From the NCBI RefSeq assembly GCF_033963835.1, contig NZ_JAXBME010000023.1, positions 1-61,048 on the forward strand: a stretch of DNA of 61,048 bases. Direction: 5' to 3'. Position 1 is the first letter of the stretch, and each line of letters opens with the position of its first letter. The DNA is from Cytobacillus sp. IB215665. GTDB taxonomy: Bacteria; Bacillota; Bacilli; Bacillales; SM2101. Below are positions 38,101-46,060 of the stretch, one piece after another. Both the position numbers and the translations under genes were made by a program. The notes below the pieces were generated by a model, which had not been told where the DNA came from, made no database searches, and saw nothing but the letters and a program-made list of their open reading frames with translations.

Positions 38101-38674
38101 CCGGTAACTTCCGAGTACGATCGATACGCACGTATACTACGTCCTTCGCATCAGTTTCATATTCTAACCATGCTCCTCGGTTTGGAATTACAGTTGCTGT
38201 AAAACCCTTTTTACCGTTTTTATCAACTTTGCCACTGTAATAAACACTAGGTGAGCGTACAAGCTGAGAAACAATTACTCGCTCAGCACCGTTAATAACA
38301 AACGTACCTGTTTCTGTCATTAACGGGAAATCTCCCATAAATACATCCTGGTCCTTCACTTCACCTGTTTCTTTATTCACTAAGCGTACTTTTACGCGCA
38401 GTGGAGCAGAATATGTAACATCGCGTTCCTTCGATTCTGCTACAGGGTACTTAGGCTCACCCAAGCTATAATCAATAAACTCAAGTGAAAGGTTACCTGT
38501 AAAATCTTCAATTGGAGAAATATCTCTAAACATTTCTCTAAGACCCTCATCAAGAAACCACTGATATGAAGAGGTTTGAATTTCAATAAGATTTGGCAAT
38601 TCTAATACTTCACTAATACGAGCGTAACTTCTTCGTTGGCGGTGTCGTCCAAACTGAACTACTTGACCTGTCAA
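35114..38674 (-). CDS. rpoB: DNA-directed RNA polymerase subunit beta
   Basis: 1186 residues. The start is placed at the TTG at 38674 (then [14 protein letters not shown]), five bases after GAGGGGTGA, as in B. subtilis; the GTG nine bases earlier lies inside the ribosome binding site. The rifampicin region reads [17 protein letters not shown] then [10 protein letters not shown], wild type at the usual resistance positions. [18 protein letters not shown] and [18 protein letters not shown] are catalytic-core blocks. The tail after about residue 1150 is acidic and variable. Confidence 0.97.
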   Translation of the reverse strand: MTGQVVQFGRHRQRRSYARISEVLELPNLIEIQTSSYQWFLDEGLREMFRDISPIEDFTGNLSLEFIDYSLGEPKYPVAESKERDVTYSAPLRVKVRLVNKETGEVKDQDVFMGDFPLMTETGTFVINGAERVIVSQLVRSPSVYYSGKVDKNGKKGFTATVIPNRGAWLEYETDAKDVVYVRIDRTRKLPVTVLLRSLGFGSDQEIIDLIGDNEYIRNTLEKDNTESTEKALLEIYERLRPGEPPTVDNAKSLLESRFFDPKRYDLASVGRYKINKKLHLKNRLFNQRLAETLVDSETGEIIAEKGTLLDRRTLDRILPQLIDGAGFKSFHTIGGVIEEEILLQSIKIYAPSDADGEQVINVIGNAYIEESVKNITQADIIASISYFFNLLHQVGDTDDIDHLGNRRLRSVGELLQNQFRIGLSRMERVVRERMSIQDTNTITPQQLINIRPVIASIKEFFGSSQLSQFMDQTNPLAELTHKRRLSALGPGGLTRERAGFEVRDVHYSHYGRMCPIETPEGPNIGLINSLSSFAKVNRFGFIETPYRKVDPETGKVSSKIDYLTADEEDNYVVAQANSRLAEDGTFIDDDVFARFRGENIVVKSERADYMDVSPKQVVSAATACIPFLENDDSNRALMGANMQRQAVPLMQPEAPRVGTGMEYVSGKDSGAAVICKHPGIVERVEAKEVWVRRYEEVDGQKIKGNLDKYRLLKFIRSNQGTCYNQRPIVAVGNEVKKGEILADGPSMELGELALGRNVLVGFMTWDGYNYEDAIIMSERLVKDDVYTSIHIEEYESESRDTKLGPEEITRDIPNVGEDALRNLDERGIIRIGAEVKDGDLLVGKVTPKGVTELTAEERLLHAIFGEKAREVRDTSLRVPHGGEGIILDVKVFNREDGDELPPGVNQLVRVYIVQKRKISEGDKMAGRHGNKGVISRILPEEDMPYLPDGTPIDIMLNPLGVPSRMNIGQVLELHLGMAARKLGIHVASAVFDGAREEDVWDTLQEAGMARDAKTVLYDGRTGEPFDNRVSVGVMYMIKLAHMVDDKLHARSTGPYSLVTQQPLGGKAQFGGQRFGEMEVWALEAYGAAYTLQEILTVKSDDVVGRVKTYESIVKGENVPEPGVPESFKVLIKELQSLGMDVKMLSSDEQEIEMRDTEDDDDQQNASVSIDEEAPVEQEADAVVKE

Positions 38675-38727
38675 CTGATTCACCCCTCAAATCAAGCGTT
38701 TTATTATTACTGCATATATATATTTGT

Positions 38728-38790
38728 CTTACGAACTGAAAGATCATCAGTCATAAGGCAAAAAATAAAAGGGTTTCTTTTTAGAAAACC
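38728..38790 (-). promoter_or_regulatory. rpoB leader with an attenuator-like hairpin
   Basis: From the promoter at 38908 the RNA first forms GGTTT-loop-AAACC (38790-38772) followed by CTTTTATTTTTT, resembling an intrinsic terminator, and then a second hairpin, CTTATGACTGA with TCAGTTCGTAAG (38757-38728). The arrangement suggests that transcription into rpoB could be attenuated. Confidence 0.45.
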
Positions 38791-38907
38791 ACATTTTACT
38801 CACGAACTATTGATTTTTTTAGTTTTTCCATTCAAACTAAACAATATACAACTGATATGATAATTTTTTCAATTATATTAGAAAAAATACATATTTGGCA
38901 TTTTATA

Positions 38908-38936
38908 ATGTTAACACAACAAAAAATAACCGTCAA
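38908..38936 (-). promoter_or_regulatory. promoter of rpoB-rpoC
   Basis: Minus-strand TTGACG (38936-38931), a 17-base spacer and TAACAT (38913-38908) preceded by TG (extended -10). The -35 overlaps the ybxB stop codon. Confidence 0.65.
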
Positions 38937-39535
38937 CTTTTTTTTGCTTTTATGATATAATAGCCTTTTTTCTTAATAACAATCTCTACTTCACTGAAGA
39001 TTGCTTTAAGCTTTTCAACTGCTGAGGGAGCTCCTTGCTTTTTCTGAATAACAACCCATAGTTCTCCACCATCATCTAAATAATCGATACTTTTTTCTAA
39101 TATCGTATGAACTACTTTTTTCCCTGCTCGAATAGGTGGATTTGATAATATCGCAGAAAAACACCGTTGACTTACACCCTCAAACAAATCACTTTTATAA
39201 ATAGTTACATTTGTAACACCATTCAATTGCTTATTTTTCTGAGCTAACTCAAGTGCTCGTTCATTAACATCAACCATTTCCACCTGTTGTTTGTGGAATG
39301 CTTTTGCAATCGAAAGACCAATCGGCCCGTAACCACAGCCAATATCAAGTATAGAACCACCTGCTTTAGAAGGCTCAAAATGTTGTATTAATAATTTAGA
39401 ACCGAAGTCAACTTCACTTTTCGAGAATACACCATTATCTGTAATAAAAGAAAACATAAAGCCCTTTAGTTCATAACTCCAAGTTTGCGGATTGCTATTC
39501 ACTTTAGGCTTATCTGTAAAATAATGATCCCCCAA
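38933..39535 (-). CDS. ybxB: class I SAM-dependent methyltransferase, RsmC-like (YbxB)
   Basis: 200 residues. It has the SAM motif ILDIGCGYGPIGLS (about 61-74) and the NPPI motif in ILSNPPIRAGKK, which marks N-methyltransferases acting on exocyclic amines such as RsmC, the 16S rRNA G1207 enzyme. The substrate in Bacilli is not certain to me. The gene lies between rplL and rpoB, as in B. subtilis, and is separated from rplL by a strong terminator. Confidence 0.92.
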   Translation of the reverse strand: MGDHYFTDKPKVNSNPQTWSYELKGFMFSFITDNGVFSKSEVDFGSKLLIQHFEPSKAGGSILDIGCGYGPIGLSIAKAFHKQQVEMVDVNERALELAQKNKQLNGVTNVTIYKSDLFEGVSQRCFSAILSNPPIRAGKKVVHTILEKSIDYLDDGGELWVVIQKKQGAPSAVEKLKAIFSEVEIVIKKKGYYIIKAKKS

Positions 39536-39654
39536 AAAACGACCCCCTGTCCTTCTTAAGATTTTGCATTAACTTCTTTCGCATGAATTGTTGTTTCACA
39601 CCCTTAGAAATTAACCATTCGCAGCATCTTATCTTAAGGTTTCAAATGATTGCT

Positions 39655-39757
39655 GGCTTTTCTTCAAAAGAGCTAAAAACTAATATAACTAACGTTATTG
39701 GAATATTTTATCTCTAAAGACATCAGTTACTCAAATGTATGTGAAAACAACAACAGC
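39655..39757 (-). repeat. dispersed intergenic repeat, copy F, inverted and truncated
   Basis: Read on the minus strand: TTGTTGTTTTCACATACATT, TGAGTAACTGATGTCTTTAG and AACGTTAGTTATATTAG. These match copy E (TTGAGTAACTGATG, GTCTTTAGAGGAG, AACGTTAGTTATATTCG) closely, with about 20 bases missing in the middle and the right end lost. It is the only copy found in this orientation. Confidence 0.75.
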
Positions 39758-39779
39758 ATTTTTAACAATATGAGTCTTA

Positions 39780-39815
39780 AAAAAAGCTCGCTAATATTAT
39801 TAGCGAGCTTTTTTA
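39780..39815 (-). terminator. terminator after rplL
   Basis: GCTCGCTAAT pairs perfectly with ATTAGCGAGC around a short loop, with T-runs on both sides. It ends the rplJ-rplL transcript. Confidence 0.93.
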
Positions 39816-39828
39816 TTATTCAACAAAA

Positions 39829-40194
39829 TTACTTAACTTCTACGCCAGCTCCAACTTCTTCAAGCTTCGCTTTAAGTTCTTCAGCTTCGTCTTTAGAAAC
39901 GCCTTCTTTAAGTGTTTTTGGAGTGTTATCAACTAATTCTTTAGCTTCTTTTAGGCCAAGACCAGTGATTTCACGAACAGCTTTGATAACTTTAATTTTT
40001 TGTGAACCAGCACTTGTTAGTTCTACATCAAATTCAGTTTTTTCAGCAGCAGCGTCTCCACCAGCAGCTCCACCTACTACAGCTACAGGAGCAGCAGCAG
40101 TTACACCAAATTCTTCTTCAATAGCTTTTACTAAGTCGTTTAATTCTAAAACAGTCATTTCCTTAACTGCTTCAATGATTTGTTCTTTAGTCAT
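39829..40194 (-). CDS. rplL: 50S ribosomal protein L7/L12
   Basis: 121 residues. An N-terminal dimerisation helix (about 1-32), a flexible Ala/Gly-rich hinge (34-52, [20 protein letters not shown]) and the C-terminal domain with [20 protein letters not shown], which recruits translation GTPases. Four to six copies bind L10 per ribosome. It follows rplJ by 59 bases. Confidence 0.98.
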   Translation of the reverse strand: MTKEQIIEAVKEMTVLELNDLVKAIEEEFGVTAAAPVAVVGGAAGGDAAAEKTEFDVELTSAGSQKIKVIKAVREITGLGLKEAKELVDNTPKTLKEGVSKDEAEELKAKLEEVGAGVEVK

Positions 40195-40253
40195 TATAAT
40201 TTCCTCCTTGAAAAGTTGTAATTTTTTATACGAATACTATTTGTTTACTTAAA

Positions 40254-40754
40254 TTATGCGCCTTGTTCTTCTTTTTGATCTGCAACAGCTTTTGTTGCAA
40301 GAGCAAGATTTCGAATAGGTGCTTGAAGAACGCTAAGCAACATAGATAATAATCCTTCGCGTGATGGAAGTTCTGCAAGAGCTTTAACGTCTTCTACTGA
40401 TGCGATATTACCTTCAATAACACCCGCTTTAATCTCAAGTGCTTCATGGTCCTTCGCAAAGTTGTTAAGAATTTTCGCAGGAGCTACTACATCTTCAACA
40501 CCAAAAGCAATTGCATTTGGTCCAGTTAAATGTTCGTTCAACCCCTCTAAACCAGCTTCTTCTGTTGCACGACGTGTTAAAGTATTTTTATATACTTTAA
40601 ATTCAACACCTGCTTCACGAAGTTGCTTACGAAGTTCTGTTACTTCTGCAACAGTTAAACCACGATAGTCTACTACTACCGTTGATTTACTACCACGAAG
40701 TTTATCAGCAATTTCCGTTACGATCTGCTGTTTTTGTTCAACTGCGTTACTCAT
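40254..40754 (-). CDS. rplJ: 50S ribosomal protein L10
   Basis: 166 residues when started at the ATG at 40754 ([20 protein letters not shown]), six bases after GGAGGT; the frame runs upstream into the leader [23 protein letters not shown] binds the 23S rRNA stalk base, and the C-terminal helix holds L7/L12 dimers. The L10(L12)4 complex is expected to bind the leader at 40831-40985 and reduce expression of its own operon. Confidence 0.97.
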   Translation of the reverse strand: MSNAVEQKQQIVTEIADKLRGSKSTVVVDYRGLTVAEVTELRKQLREAGVEFKVYKNTLTRRATEEAGLEGLNEHLTGPNAIAFGVEDVVAPAKILNNFAKDHEALEIKAGVIEGNIASVEDVKALAELPSREGLLSMLLSVLQAPIRNLALATKAVADQKEEQGA

Positions 40755-40830
40755 CCCTACACCTCCTATGATTTTTCTCTGGTTACTTATACCGCTTGGT
40801 GTATGCCGAAATTTATCTTTCTCTTTCAGC

Positions 40831-40985
40831 AAAAAACCTCCATATCTATAAGACAAGGAGGTTTGATATACAATAATTAACATTCTGTTACTACACTGTA
40901 TATTTACAAAACACCTCGGTGGGAAATTAAGCTCATTGCGAGCACCTACTGTCTACGGTATAAATCATATTCTATTTAAACAACA
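40831..40985 (-). promoter_or_regulatory. L10 leader and attenuator of rplJ-rplL
   Basis: The leader contains ACCGTAGACAGTAGGTGCTC and, farther on, CCCACCGAGGTG, features of the Bacilli L10 leader. About 40 bases later AACCTCC pairs with GGAGGTT, followed by TTTTT (40863-40831), an intrinsic terminator well upstream of the rplJ start. Binding of L10-L12 to the first part probably decides whether the terminator forms. Confidence 0.85.
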
Positions 40986-40991
40986 AGACTG

Positions 40992-41020
40992 ATTATATAG
41001 AATCATAACCTGTTTGTCAA
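40992..41020 (-). promoter_or_regulatory. consensus promoter of rplJ-rplL
   Basis: Minus-strand TTGACA (41020-41015), exactly 17 bases, TATAAT (40997-40992): a perfect sigma-A consensus, starting 12 bases after the rplA stop codon. Confidence 0.93.
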
Positions 41021-41032
41021 ATTATTTATTAA

Positions 41033-41734
41033 TTAGTTTGCACCAGTTACTGTTGAAGGGTCAATTTTAATTCCAGGTCCCATCGTTGAAGTTACTGATA
41101 CATTTTTCATGTACGTACCTTTCGCTGCTGCAGGTTTCACTTTTACCATCGTGTCAAAAATTGTAGTAAAGTTTTCTTCTAGTTTTCCTTCTTCAAAGGA
41201 AACTTTACCAATTGGCACATGAATGTTACCTTGCTTATCTACACGGTACTCTACTTTACCAGCTTTAATTTCATTAATAGCTTTCGCAACATCAAATGTT
41301 ACAGTACCTGTTTTAGGGTTAGGCATTAAACCTTTAGGTCCTAATACTCGACCTAATTTACCTACTTCACCCATCATATCTGGTGTTGCAACAATCACAT
41401 CAAAATCAAACCAACCTTGATTGATTTTATTAATGTAGTCGCTATCACCAACAAAATCAGCACCCGCTGCTTCTGCTTCTTTCGCTTTTTCACCTTTAGC
41501 AAAAACTAACACACGTTGTACTTTACCAGTACCATGTGGTAGTACGACAGCACCACGGATTTGTTGGTCTGCTTTCTTAGGGTCTACTCCTAAACGAAAA
41601 GCAACTTCAACCGTTGCATCAAATTTTGTTGTGTTTGTTTTTTTAACTAGTTCAATCGCTTCTCCAACTGGGTAAGCTTTTGTACGGTCTACTAATTTAG
41701 CAGCCTCTACGTACTTTTTACCTCTTTTAGCCAT
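41033..41734 (-). CDS. rplA: 50S ribosomal protein L1
   Basis: 233 residues. It begins [20 protein letters not shown], with the two-domain L1 fold; [20 protein letters not shown] is the signature. L1 forms the mobile stalk next to the E site and in many bacteria represses the L11-L1 mRNA. It follows rplK by 110 bases, and that spacer contains a strong hairpin and a GTGGGAGG motif also seen before rplK. Confidence 0.98.
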   Translation of the reverse strand: MAKRGKKYVEAAKLVDRTKAYPVGEAIELVKKTNTTKFDATVEVAFRLGVDPKKADQQIRGAVVLPHGTGKVQRVLVFAKGEKAKEAEAAGADFVGDSDYINKINQGWFDFDVIVATPDMMGEVGKLGRVLGPKGLMPNPKTGTVTFDVAKAINEIKAGKVEYRVDKQGNIHVPIGKVSFEEGKLEENFTTIFDTMVKVKPAAAKGTYMKNVSVTSTMGPGIKIDPSTVTGAN

Positions 41735-41784
41735 TGTATTTCCTCCTTATTTGTGGTTTTAACGGAACAACCTCCCACGAATAA

Positions 41785-41820
41785 AGGTTGCGAATGAGAA
41801 TGCACTCATAGCCGCAACCT
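41785..41820 (-). other. hairpin in the rplK-rplA spacer
   Basis: On the minus strand GGTTGCG pairs with CGCAACC, and within it ATGAG pairs with CTCAT. It is flanked by GGGAGGTTG on both sides. Confidence 0.55.
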
Positions 41821-41844
41821 CCCAACACCTATATATGCACGCGA

Positions 41845-42270
41845 TTAATCTTCAATAACAATCCCCATACTGCGGGCTGTACCTTCAACCATTCGCATTG
41901 CTGATTCAACGTTTGCTGCATTTAAATCAGGCATTTTTGTTTCAGCAATTTCGCGTACTTTGTCACGTTTTACAGTCGCTACTTTATTACGGTTTGGTTC
42001 ACCTGAACCAGACTCGATTCCAGCAGCTTTTTTAAGTAATACTGCTGCAGGTGGAGTTTTCGTAATAAAAGTAAATGAACGGTCTTCAAAAACTGTAATT
42101 TCAACCGGTATAATTAAACCAGCTTGATCAGCTGTACGAGCGTTAAATTCCTTACAGAATCCCATGATATTTACACCTGCTTGCCCTAAGGCTGGTCCAA
42201 CCGGTGGTGCCGGATTTGCTTTACCAGCAGGAATTTGTAACTTAACAACTTTTATTGCTTTTTTAGCCAC
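41845..42270 (-). CDS. rplK: 50S ribosomal protein L11
   Basis: 141 residues when started at the GTG at 42270, eight bases after GGAGG; the frame's first codon lies in the ribosome binding site. The N-terminal proline-rich block [20 protein letters not shown] and C-terminal [15 protein letters not shown] are diagnostic. L11 binds the GTPase-associated region and is the target of thiostrepton and a partner of RelA-type factors. Confidence 0.98.
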   Translation of the reverse strand: MAKKAIKVVKLQIPAGKANPAPPVGPALGQAGVNIMGFCKEFNARTADQAGLIIPVEITVFEDRSFTFITKTPPAAVLLKKAAGIESGSGEPNRNKVATVKRDKVREIAETKMPDLNAANVESAMRMVEGTARSMGIVIED

Positions 42271-42587
42271 GAGACACACCTCCTTAAAGTCCGTGATGTG
42301 GTAATAGGGTATTCCCTCCCACTCATCGTAAACCTTTATTATCTATTCGAGGATGTCCAAATCGTCTGAGAGAAGGAACCGTCAAGAGACTTCAGTCGAC
42401 TTGCATTACCACTTCTCATGTACGATGCATATGTACATGAAATTAGGAGCATAGCCTCCTTGTACTTCTTCATCCTTTTTGAACACTCACTATAATAAAG
42501 ATATATTATCATCTAGCCCCATACTTTTTGAGACATACTGACTTTGAAATATTACCACTTTTTTTGTGTCATTTCAAGTTTAATTGG
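42271..42587 (-). other. structured spacer between nusG and rplK
   Basis: 317 bases without a gene. On the minus strand it holds a TGTTCAAAAAGGA box (near 42488), AGGAG-CTATG-CTCCT-type hairpin (42460-42445), CATGTAC with GTACATG (42439-42417), and GTGGTAAT (42412-42405) able to pair with ATTACCAC (42305-42298), closing the region that contains GATGAGTGGGAGGG. No clear promoter was found. Confidence 0.5.
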
Positions 42588-43121
42588 TTATATTTTTTCT
42601 ATTTGGTCAAAGTCTAGCTCAACTGGCGTTTCACGCCCAAACATATTTACAAGAACTTTAACTTTACTCTTATCAACGTCAAGCTCTTCAATTTTACCTG
42701 TAAAGTTAGCAAAAGGACCATCCTTCACTTTTACCGTTTCACTAAGTTCAAAATCAACCTCAACAACTTTTTCTTCCATACCCATTCTTTTTAACACATG
42801 GGTAATTTCATCTGGCAACAACGGAGTTGGTTTTGATCCAGAACCTGACGATCCGACAAAACCTGTTACTCCAGGTGTGTTTCTTACAACATACCAAGAG
42901 TCATCTGTCATTATGATTTCTACTAGCACATATCCTGGGAATACCTTTTTCTTAACGACTTTCTTTTTTCCGTTCTTCACATCTGTTTCTTCTTCTTCAG
43001 GAACTACAACTCTAAATATTTTATCTTGCATTCCCATTGATTCAACACGTTTTTCTAAATTTGCTTTTACCTTGTTTTCATAGCCTGAATACGTATGAAC
43101 AACATACCAATTCTTTTCCAT
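42588..43121 (-). CDS. nusG: transcription termination/antitermination factor NusG
   Basis: 177 residues starting MEKNWYVVHTYSGYENKVKA at the ATG at 43121. An NGN domain (about 1-115, with VFPGYVLVEI) binds RNA polymerase, and a KOW domain (about 122-177, with VKDGPFANFTGKI) ends the protein. No Shine-Dalgarno sequence is next to the ATG; GGAGGG is 23 bases upstream, with a small hairpin between. In B. subtilis NusG promotes pausing. It is separated from secE by a 497-base spacer. Confidence 0.95.
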   Translation of the reverse strand: MEKNWYVVHTYSGYENKVKANLEKRVESMGMQDKIFRVVVPEEEETDVKNGKKKVVKKKVFPGYVLVEIIMTDDSWYVVRNTPGVTGFVGSSGSGSKPTPLLPDEITHVLKRMGMEEKVVEVDFELSETVKVKDGPFANFTGKIEELDVDKSKVKVLVNMFGRETPVELDFDQIEKI

Positions 43122-43127
43122 TCGATA

Positions 43128-43150
43128 GGACTTATTATGTCCTTCCCTCC
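43128..43150 (-). promoter_or_regulatory. nusG ribosome binding site followed by a hairpin
   Basis: GGAGGG (43150-43145), then GGAC-ATAATAA-GTCC (43142-43128), then TATCGA and the ATG. If the 15-base hairpin forms, the effective spacing from GGAGGGAA to the start is about 6-8 bases, the normal value. Confidence 0.55.
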
Positions 43151-43551
43151 CCAACAATAAAATAGACTGAAAGCGCAAACAGCACACTCACCGGTGACAA
43201 ACATATGGCGAACCATCAATAAGGTTGCTTTTTATCCTTAATGACGGATTGGCTTATAACCTCGAGCCGATGGCTGCTGAAGCAAGTCATTCAGCAAAGT
43301 CCAAACGTCTCATTCATCCCACACAAGCACTGGAGTCACCTCACTTGAAGGCGTTTTTTTGCCTTCTAGTAAAAAGGTATAGTGACCTCGAGGAGATGGT
43401 TAAATTCCCTACACCTAAAGAGACCATTAACATTTCGTCAATTTTCATAAAGGCACATTCAGACGTAAAACATTCATCAGCAGGTTATATACCTTGATTA
43501 TCTTCGTCTTCTTACTAAAGCGCCTACTCGAAATACATTTCTTCCCAAATC
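43151..43551 (-). other. long noncoding spacer between secE and nusG
   Basis: About 400 bases with no supportable gene on either strand. On the minus strand it contains hairpins CTAGAAGGC with GCCTTCAAG (about 43345-43372) and TGCTGAA with TTCAGCA (about 43270-43295), two CTCGAGGT boxes, and a less AT-rich composition than other spacers. Confidence 0.5.
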
Positions 43552-43574
43552 AAAAAACCCGTTACCGGGCTTTT
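43552..43574 (-). terminator. terminator-like hairpin after secE
   Basis: Minus-strand AAGCCCG-GTAA-CGGG followed by TTTTTT: a short stem capped by a GTAA tetraloop. It lies about 15 bases downstream of the predicted start of the promoter at 43596, so it could also attenuate that promoter. Confidence 0.75.
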
Positions 43575-43595
43575 CATCTACTAACTTTATCAATC

Positions 43596-43601
43596 ATTAT
43601 A
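43596..43601 (-). promoter_or_regulatory. extended -10 promoter at the end of secE
   Basis: Minus-strand TGGTATAATG: TATAAT (43601-43596) with TG one base upstream. No good -35 hexamer, as is usual for extended -10 promoters. It would start a transcript near 43589 that meets the terminator at 43574-43552 and, on read-through, leads into nusG. Confidence 0.5.
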
Positions 43602-43618
43602 CCATGACAATGCAATTG

Positions 43619-43801
43619 TTATTCAACTACTAATTCAATTAAAAAAGAAATAATTTGGTCTGTTAAAGCAAAAAACAACACAAAAAATACTACAGTTGAT
43701 AGTACTGTAATAGTATAGCGAGTCAATTCCTTTCGTTTAGGCCAACTTACTTTCTTCATTTCACGTACAACATCACGCAAAAATGTTGTTAAACGTTTCA
43801 T
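43619..43801 (-). CDS. secE: SecE, preprotein translocase subunit
   Basis: 60 residues, the short Gram-positive form. An amphipathic start (MKRLTTFLRDVVREMKKVSW, with the conserved PKRKEL after it) is followed by a single membrane helix at about 29-52. It clamps SecY (15574-16869). GGAGGTTACGTAT precedes the ATG. It follows rpmG by 48 bases. Confidence 0.97.
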   Translation of the reverse strand: MKRLTTFLRDVVREMKKVSWPKRKELTRYTITVLSTVVFFVLFFALTDQIISFLIELVVE

Positions 43802-43849
43802 ATACGTAACCTCCAGCGCCGGTTTTTATATAATCTAGGTTGTTAAAAA

Positions 43850-43999
43850 TTATTTTGCTTCTTGATGGGTTGTATGTGTATTACAAGTTTTACAAAACTT
43901 ATTTATTTCAAGTCTTTTCTCTGTTTTTGCATCAGTTTTCATAGTTATATAGTTTCGACTTCCACACTCACTGCATGCAAGGACTATTTTTTTACTCAT
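43850..43999 (-). CDS. rpmG: 50S ribosomal protein L33, zinc-binding form
   Basis: A 49-residue gene between sigH and secE. It reads MSKKIVLACSECGSRNYITM at the start. The two CxxC pairs, Cys9/Cys12 and Cys36/Cys39, are intact, so it binds zinc. At this place B. subtilis 168, as I recall, has a broken L33 gene; here it is intact. The ATG at 43999 has a GGTGTTATC spacer and only a weak ribosome binding site. Confidence 0.92.
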   Translation of the reverse strand: MSKKIVLACSECGSRNYITMKTDAKTEKRLEINKFCKTCNTHTTHQEAK

Positions 44000-44087
44000 G
44001 ATAACACCTACCATAGACATACATGTCCTTAAAAGATTATCATACCATTCTTTTCTATGTCAACAACTGTTAAGAAATGGAGGAAAG

Positions 44088-44738
44088 CTACAAACTTATC
44101 TCTCTCAGCTCTAAGTAACGCTCCAGCTTTCTTTTTACTCTTTGTAGTGCATTATCAATAGATTTCACATGACGATTTAGATCTTCGGAAATTTCCTGAT
44201 AAGACCTGCCATCTAAATAAAGAACTAATACCTTTCTTTCTAAATCACTTAATAACTCTGACATTTTCACTTCAATATCATCATATTCTTCTTGATTTAT
44301 AATGAGTTCTTCTGGATTCATTACCTTCGTACCAGAAATTACATCCATTAGTGTTCGATCCGATTCCTCGTCATAAATAGGCTTGTCCAGTGATACATAG
44401 GAATTTAACGGAATGTGTTTTTGTCTAGTAGCAGTTTTAATAGCAGTAATAATTTGTCTCGTTATACATAATTCCGCAAAAGCCTTAAATGATGTAAGCT
44501 TGTCCTCTTTAAAATCACGTATTGCTTTATATAAGCCTATCATACCCTCTTGAACAATATCTTCTCGATCTGCTCCAATTAAGAAATACGATCTCGCTTT
44601 TGCACGGACAAAGTTTTTATACTTATTGATCAAATAATCAAGCGCTTCACTATTGCCACTGTGAACTAATTCTACAATATGTTCATCCTCATACTGCTCA
44701 TATATTCCCCTTGTCTTCCCTTTGAAGTTCGAAACCAC
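44088..44738 (-). CDS. sigH: RNA polymerase sigma-H factor
   Basis: 216 residues. Region 2 contains GADREDIVQEGMIGLYKAIR (core binding and -10 recognition) and region 4 the helix-turn-helix SYQEISEDLNRHVKSIDNAL. It directs early sporulation and competence genes such as kinA, spo0A and ftsZ-region promoters in B. subtilis. The start is GTG at 44738 behind GGAGGGATC. It follows rae1 by 63 bases. Confidence 0.96.
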   Translation of the reverse strand: MVSNFKGKTRGIYEQYEDEHIVELVHSGNSEALDYLINKYKNFVRAKARSYFLIGADREDIVQEGMIGLYKAIRDFKEDKLTSFKAFAELCITRQIITAIKTATRQKHIPLNSYVSLDKPIYDEESDRTLMDVISGTKVMNPEELIINQEEYDDIEVKMSELLSDLERKVLVLYLDGRSYQEISEDLNRHVKSIDNALQRVKRKLERYLELREISL

Positions 44739-44801
44739 ACAGATCCCTCCGACCGTTATATAGAAATATTATACAGCACGATTTTTTTCAACGTCAACTA
44801 C

Positions 44802-45311
44802 TCATCGTTGTCCACGTCTCCATTTTTCGAAAATTTCTGCAACTTCTTCACTAAGATGTATTTTAGACTTTGGCTTTTTTTGTTGTGTTACTTTGACCTT
44901 CTTCTCAATTCGCTGTTTAATTGCGGTCATTTCATTGTATAGTTCTCGTGCGGATTTCCTCAATGCGCCCTGTCCAAAAATCGTCCATTGTTCCATATAA
45001 TCTGATGTTGCAACATGAACTTGCGTTTGAATATTATTAAGTTCTTTCACGAGCTTCTCTATACGTTCATCTGCAGTTTCATTCTCACGTGTGAATATGA
45101 TCTCTACTTTGTGGTTTTTTAATTTCTTTTCAATGCCTTTAACGAGATGAGCATCAAAAACAATGATTACTCTATAGCCAGTATAAGCTTGATATTCAGC
45201 CATCTGATTGATTAAGTTATCACGAGCTGAGTTAAAATCTTTATCCCTTAAAGGCCTTAAGTTTGGCCATGCCCCTATAATGTTGTATCCATCAACAATC
45301 AGGATATCCAT
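44802..45311 (-). CDS. rae1: Rae1, ribosome-associated A-site endoribonuclease (YacP)
   Basis: 169 residues of the NYN/PIN-like family. DILIVDGYNIIGAW and VIIVFDAHLVKG hold acidic metal ligands, and ENETADERIEKLV is the third conserved block; a basic C-terminal tail follows. In B. subtilis it cuts mRNA in the A site of ribosomes translating certain sequences. It lies five bases after rlmB. Confidence 0.92.
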   Translation of the reverse strand: MDILIVDGYNIIGAWPNLRPLRDKDFNSARDNLINQMAEYQAYTGYRVIIVFDAHLVKGIEKKLKNHKVEIIFTRENETADERIEKLVKELNNIQTQVHVATSDYMEQWTIFGQGALRKSARELYNEMTAIKQRIEKKVKVTQQKKPKSKIHLSEEVAEIFEKWRRGQR

Positions 45312-45316
45312 AAAGG

Positions 45317-46060
45317 CTAGTCCCCTAACGGGATTCGTTTACGGTAAACCTCATACATTAGTAAGCCAGCAGCAACCGATGCATTTAAAGATGTTACCTT
45401 CCCACGCATAGGAAGATTAATGAGAAAATCACATTTTTCTTTTATAAGTCTTCCGATCCCTTTTCCTTCACTACCAATGACAAGGCCTAAAGGCATATTT
45501 CCGTCAATGCTCCTGTAGTCATCTTGACCATTTGCATCTGTACCAATAATCCATATGCCATTTTCTTTGAGCTCTTCTATCGTGCGAGACAAATTTGTCA
45601 CCTTGGCTACTGGAATATACTCTATCGCTCCGGTTGAAGCTTTAGCAACAGTTGCAGTTAATCCTACCGCTCTTCTCTTCGGAATAATAATGCCATGAGC
45701 ACCAACTGCATCTGCAGTTCGCATGATAGAACCCAGGTTATGTGGATCCTCAATTTCATCCAGTAAGATAAAAAAGGGCATTTCTCCTTTTTCCTCTGCT
45801 TTACGATATAGATCATCTAGGCTTGCGTATTCGTATGCAGCCACTTGAGCAATAACACCTTGATGATTGCCATCGTTCATTTGATCTATCTTTTTCTTTG
45901 GGACAAATGAAATCGGTACTTGCTTATCCTTTGCAAGCTGAGCAACCTGTTGCATTTGCCCTCTTTGTGATCCTTCAGCAATCCAAATCTTATTAATTTC
46001 CCGCTTTGATTTTAACGCTTCTAACACAGGATTTTTGCCAATAATATATTCCTGATTCAT
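45317..46060 (-). CDS. rlmB: 23S rRNA (guanosine-2'-O)-methyltransferase RlmB
   Basis: 247 residues. An N-terminal L30e-like RNA-binding domain (about 3-80) precedes the SPOUT domain with LDEIEDPHNLGSIMRTADAV, LVIGSEGKGIGRL and LPMRGKVTSLNASVAAGLLM, the three motifs of the trefoil knot. Two ATG codons are adjacent; the second (46060) has the better spacing from AGGAGG. The mrnC stop codon overlaps the start region. Confidence 0.95.
   Translation of the reverse strand: MNQEYIIGKNPVLEALKSKREINKIWIAEGSQRGQMQQVAQLAKDKQVPISFVPKKKIDQMNDGNHQGVIAQVAAYEYASLDDLYRKAEEKGEMPFFILLDEIEDPHNLGSIMRTADAVGAHGIIIPKRRAVGLTATVAKASTGAIEYIPVAKVTNLSRTIEELKENGIWIIGTDANGQDDYRSIDGNMPLGLVIGSEGKGIGRLIKEKCDFLINLPMRGKVTSLNASVAAGLLMYEVYRKRIPLGD

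Noticed and set aside
39698-40252. Open frame of 184 codons on the plus strand
   Set aside because: It is antisense to rplL and rich in Ser, Thr and Ala repeats that simply mirror the L7/L12 hinge. No ribosome binding site.
43225-43497. Open frame of 90 codons on the plus strand in the secE-nusG spacer
   Set aside because: No Shine-Dalgarno, no recognisable domain, and opposite to the operon. The sequence is better explained as a noncoding spacer on the minus strand.
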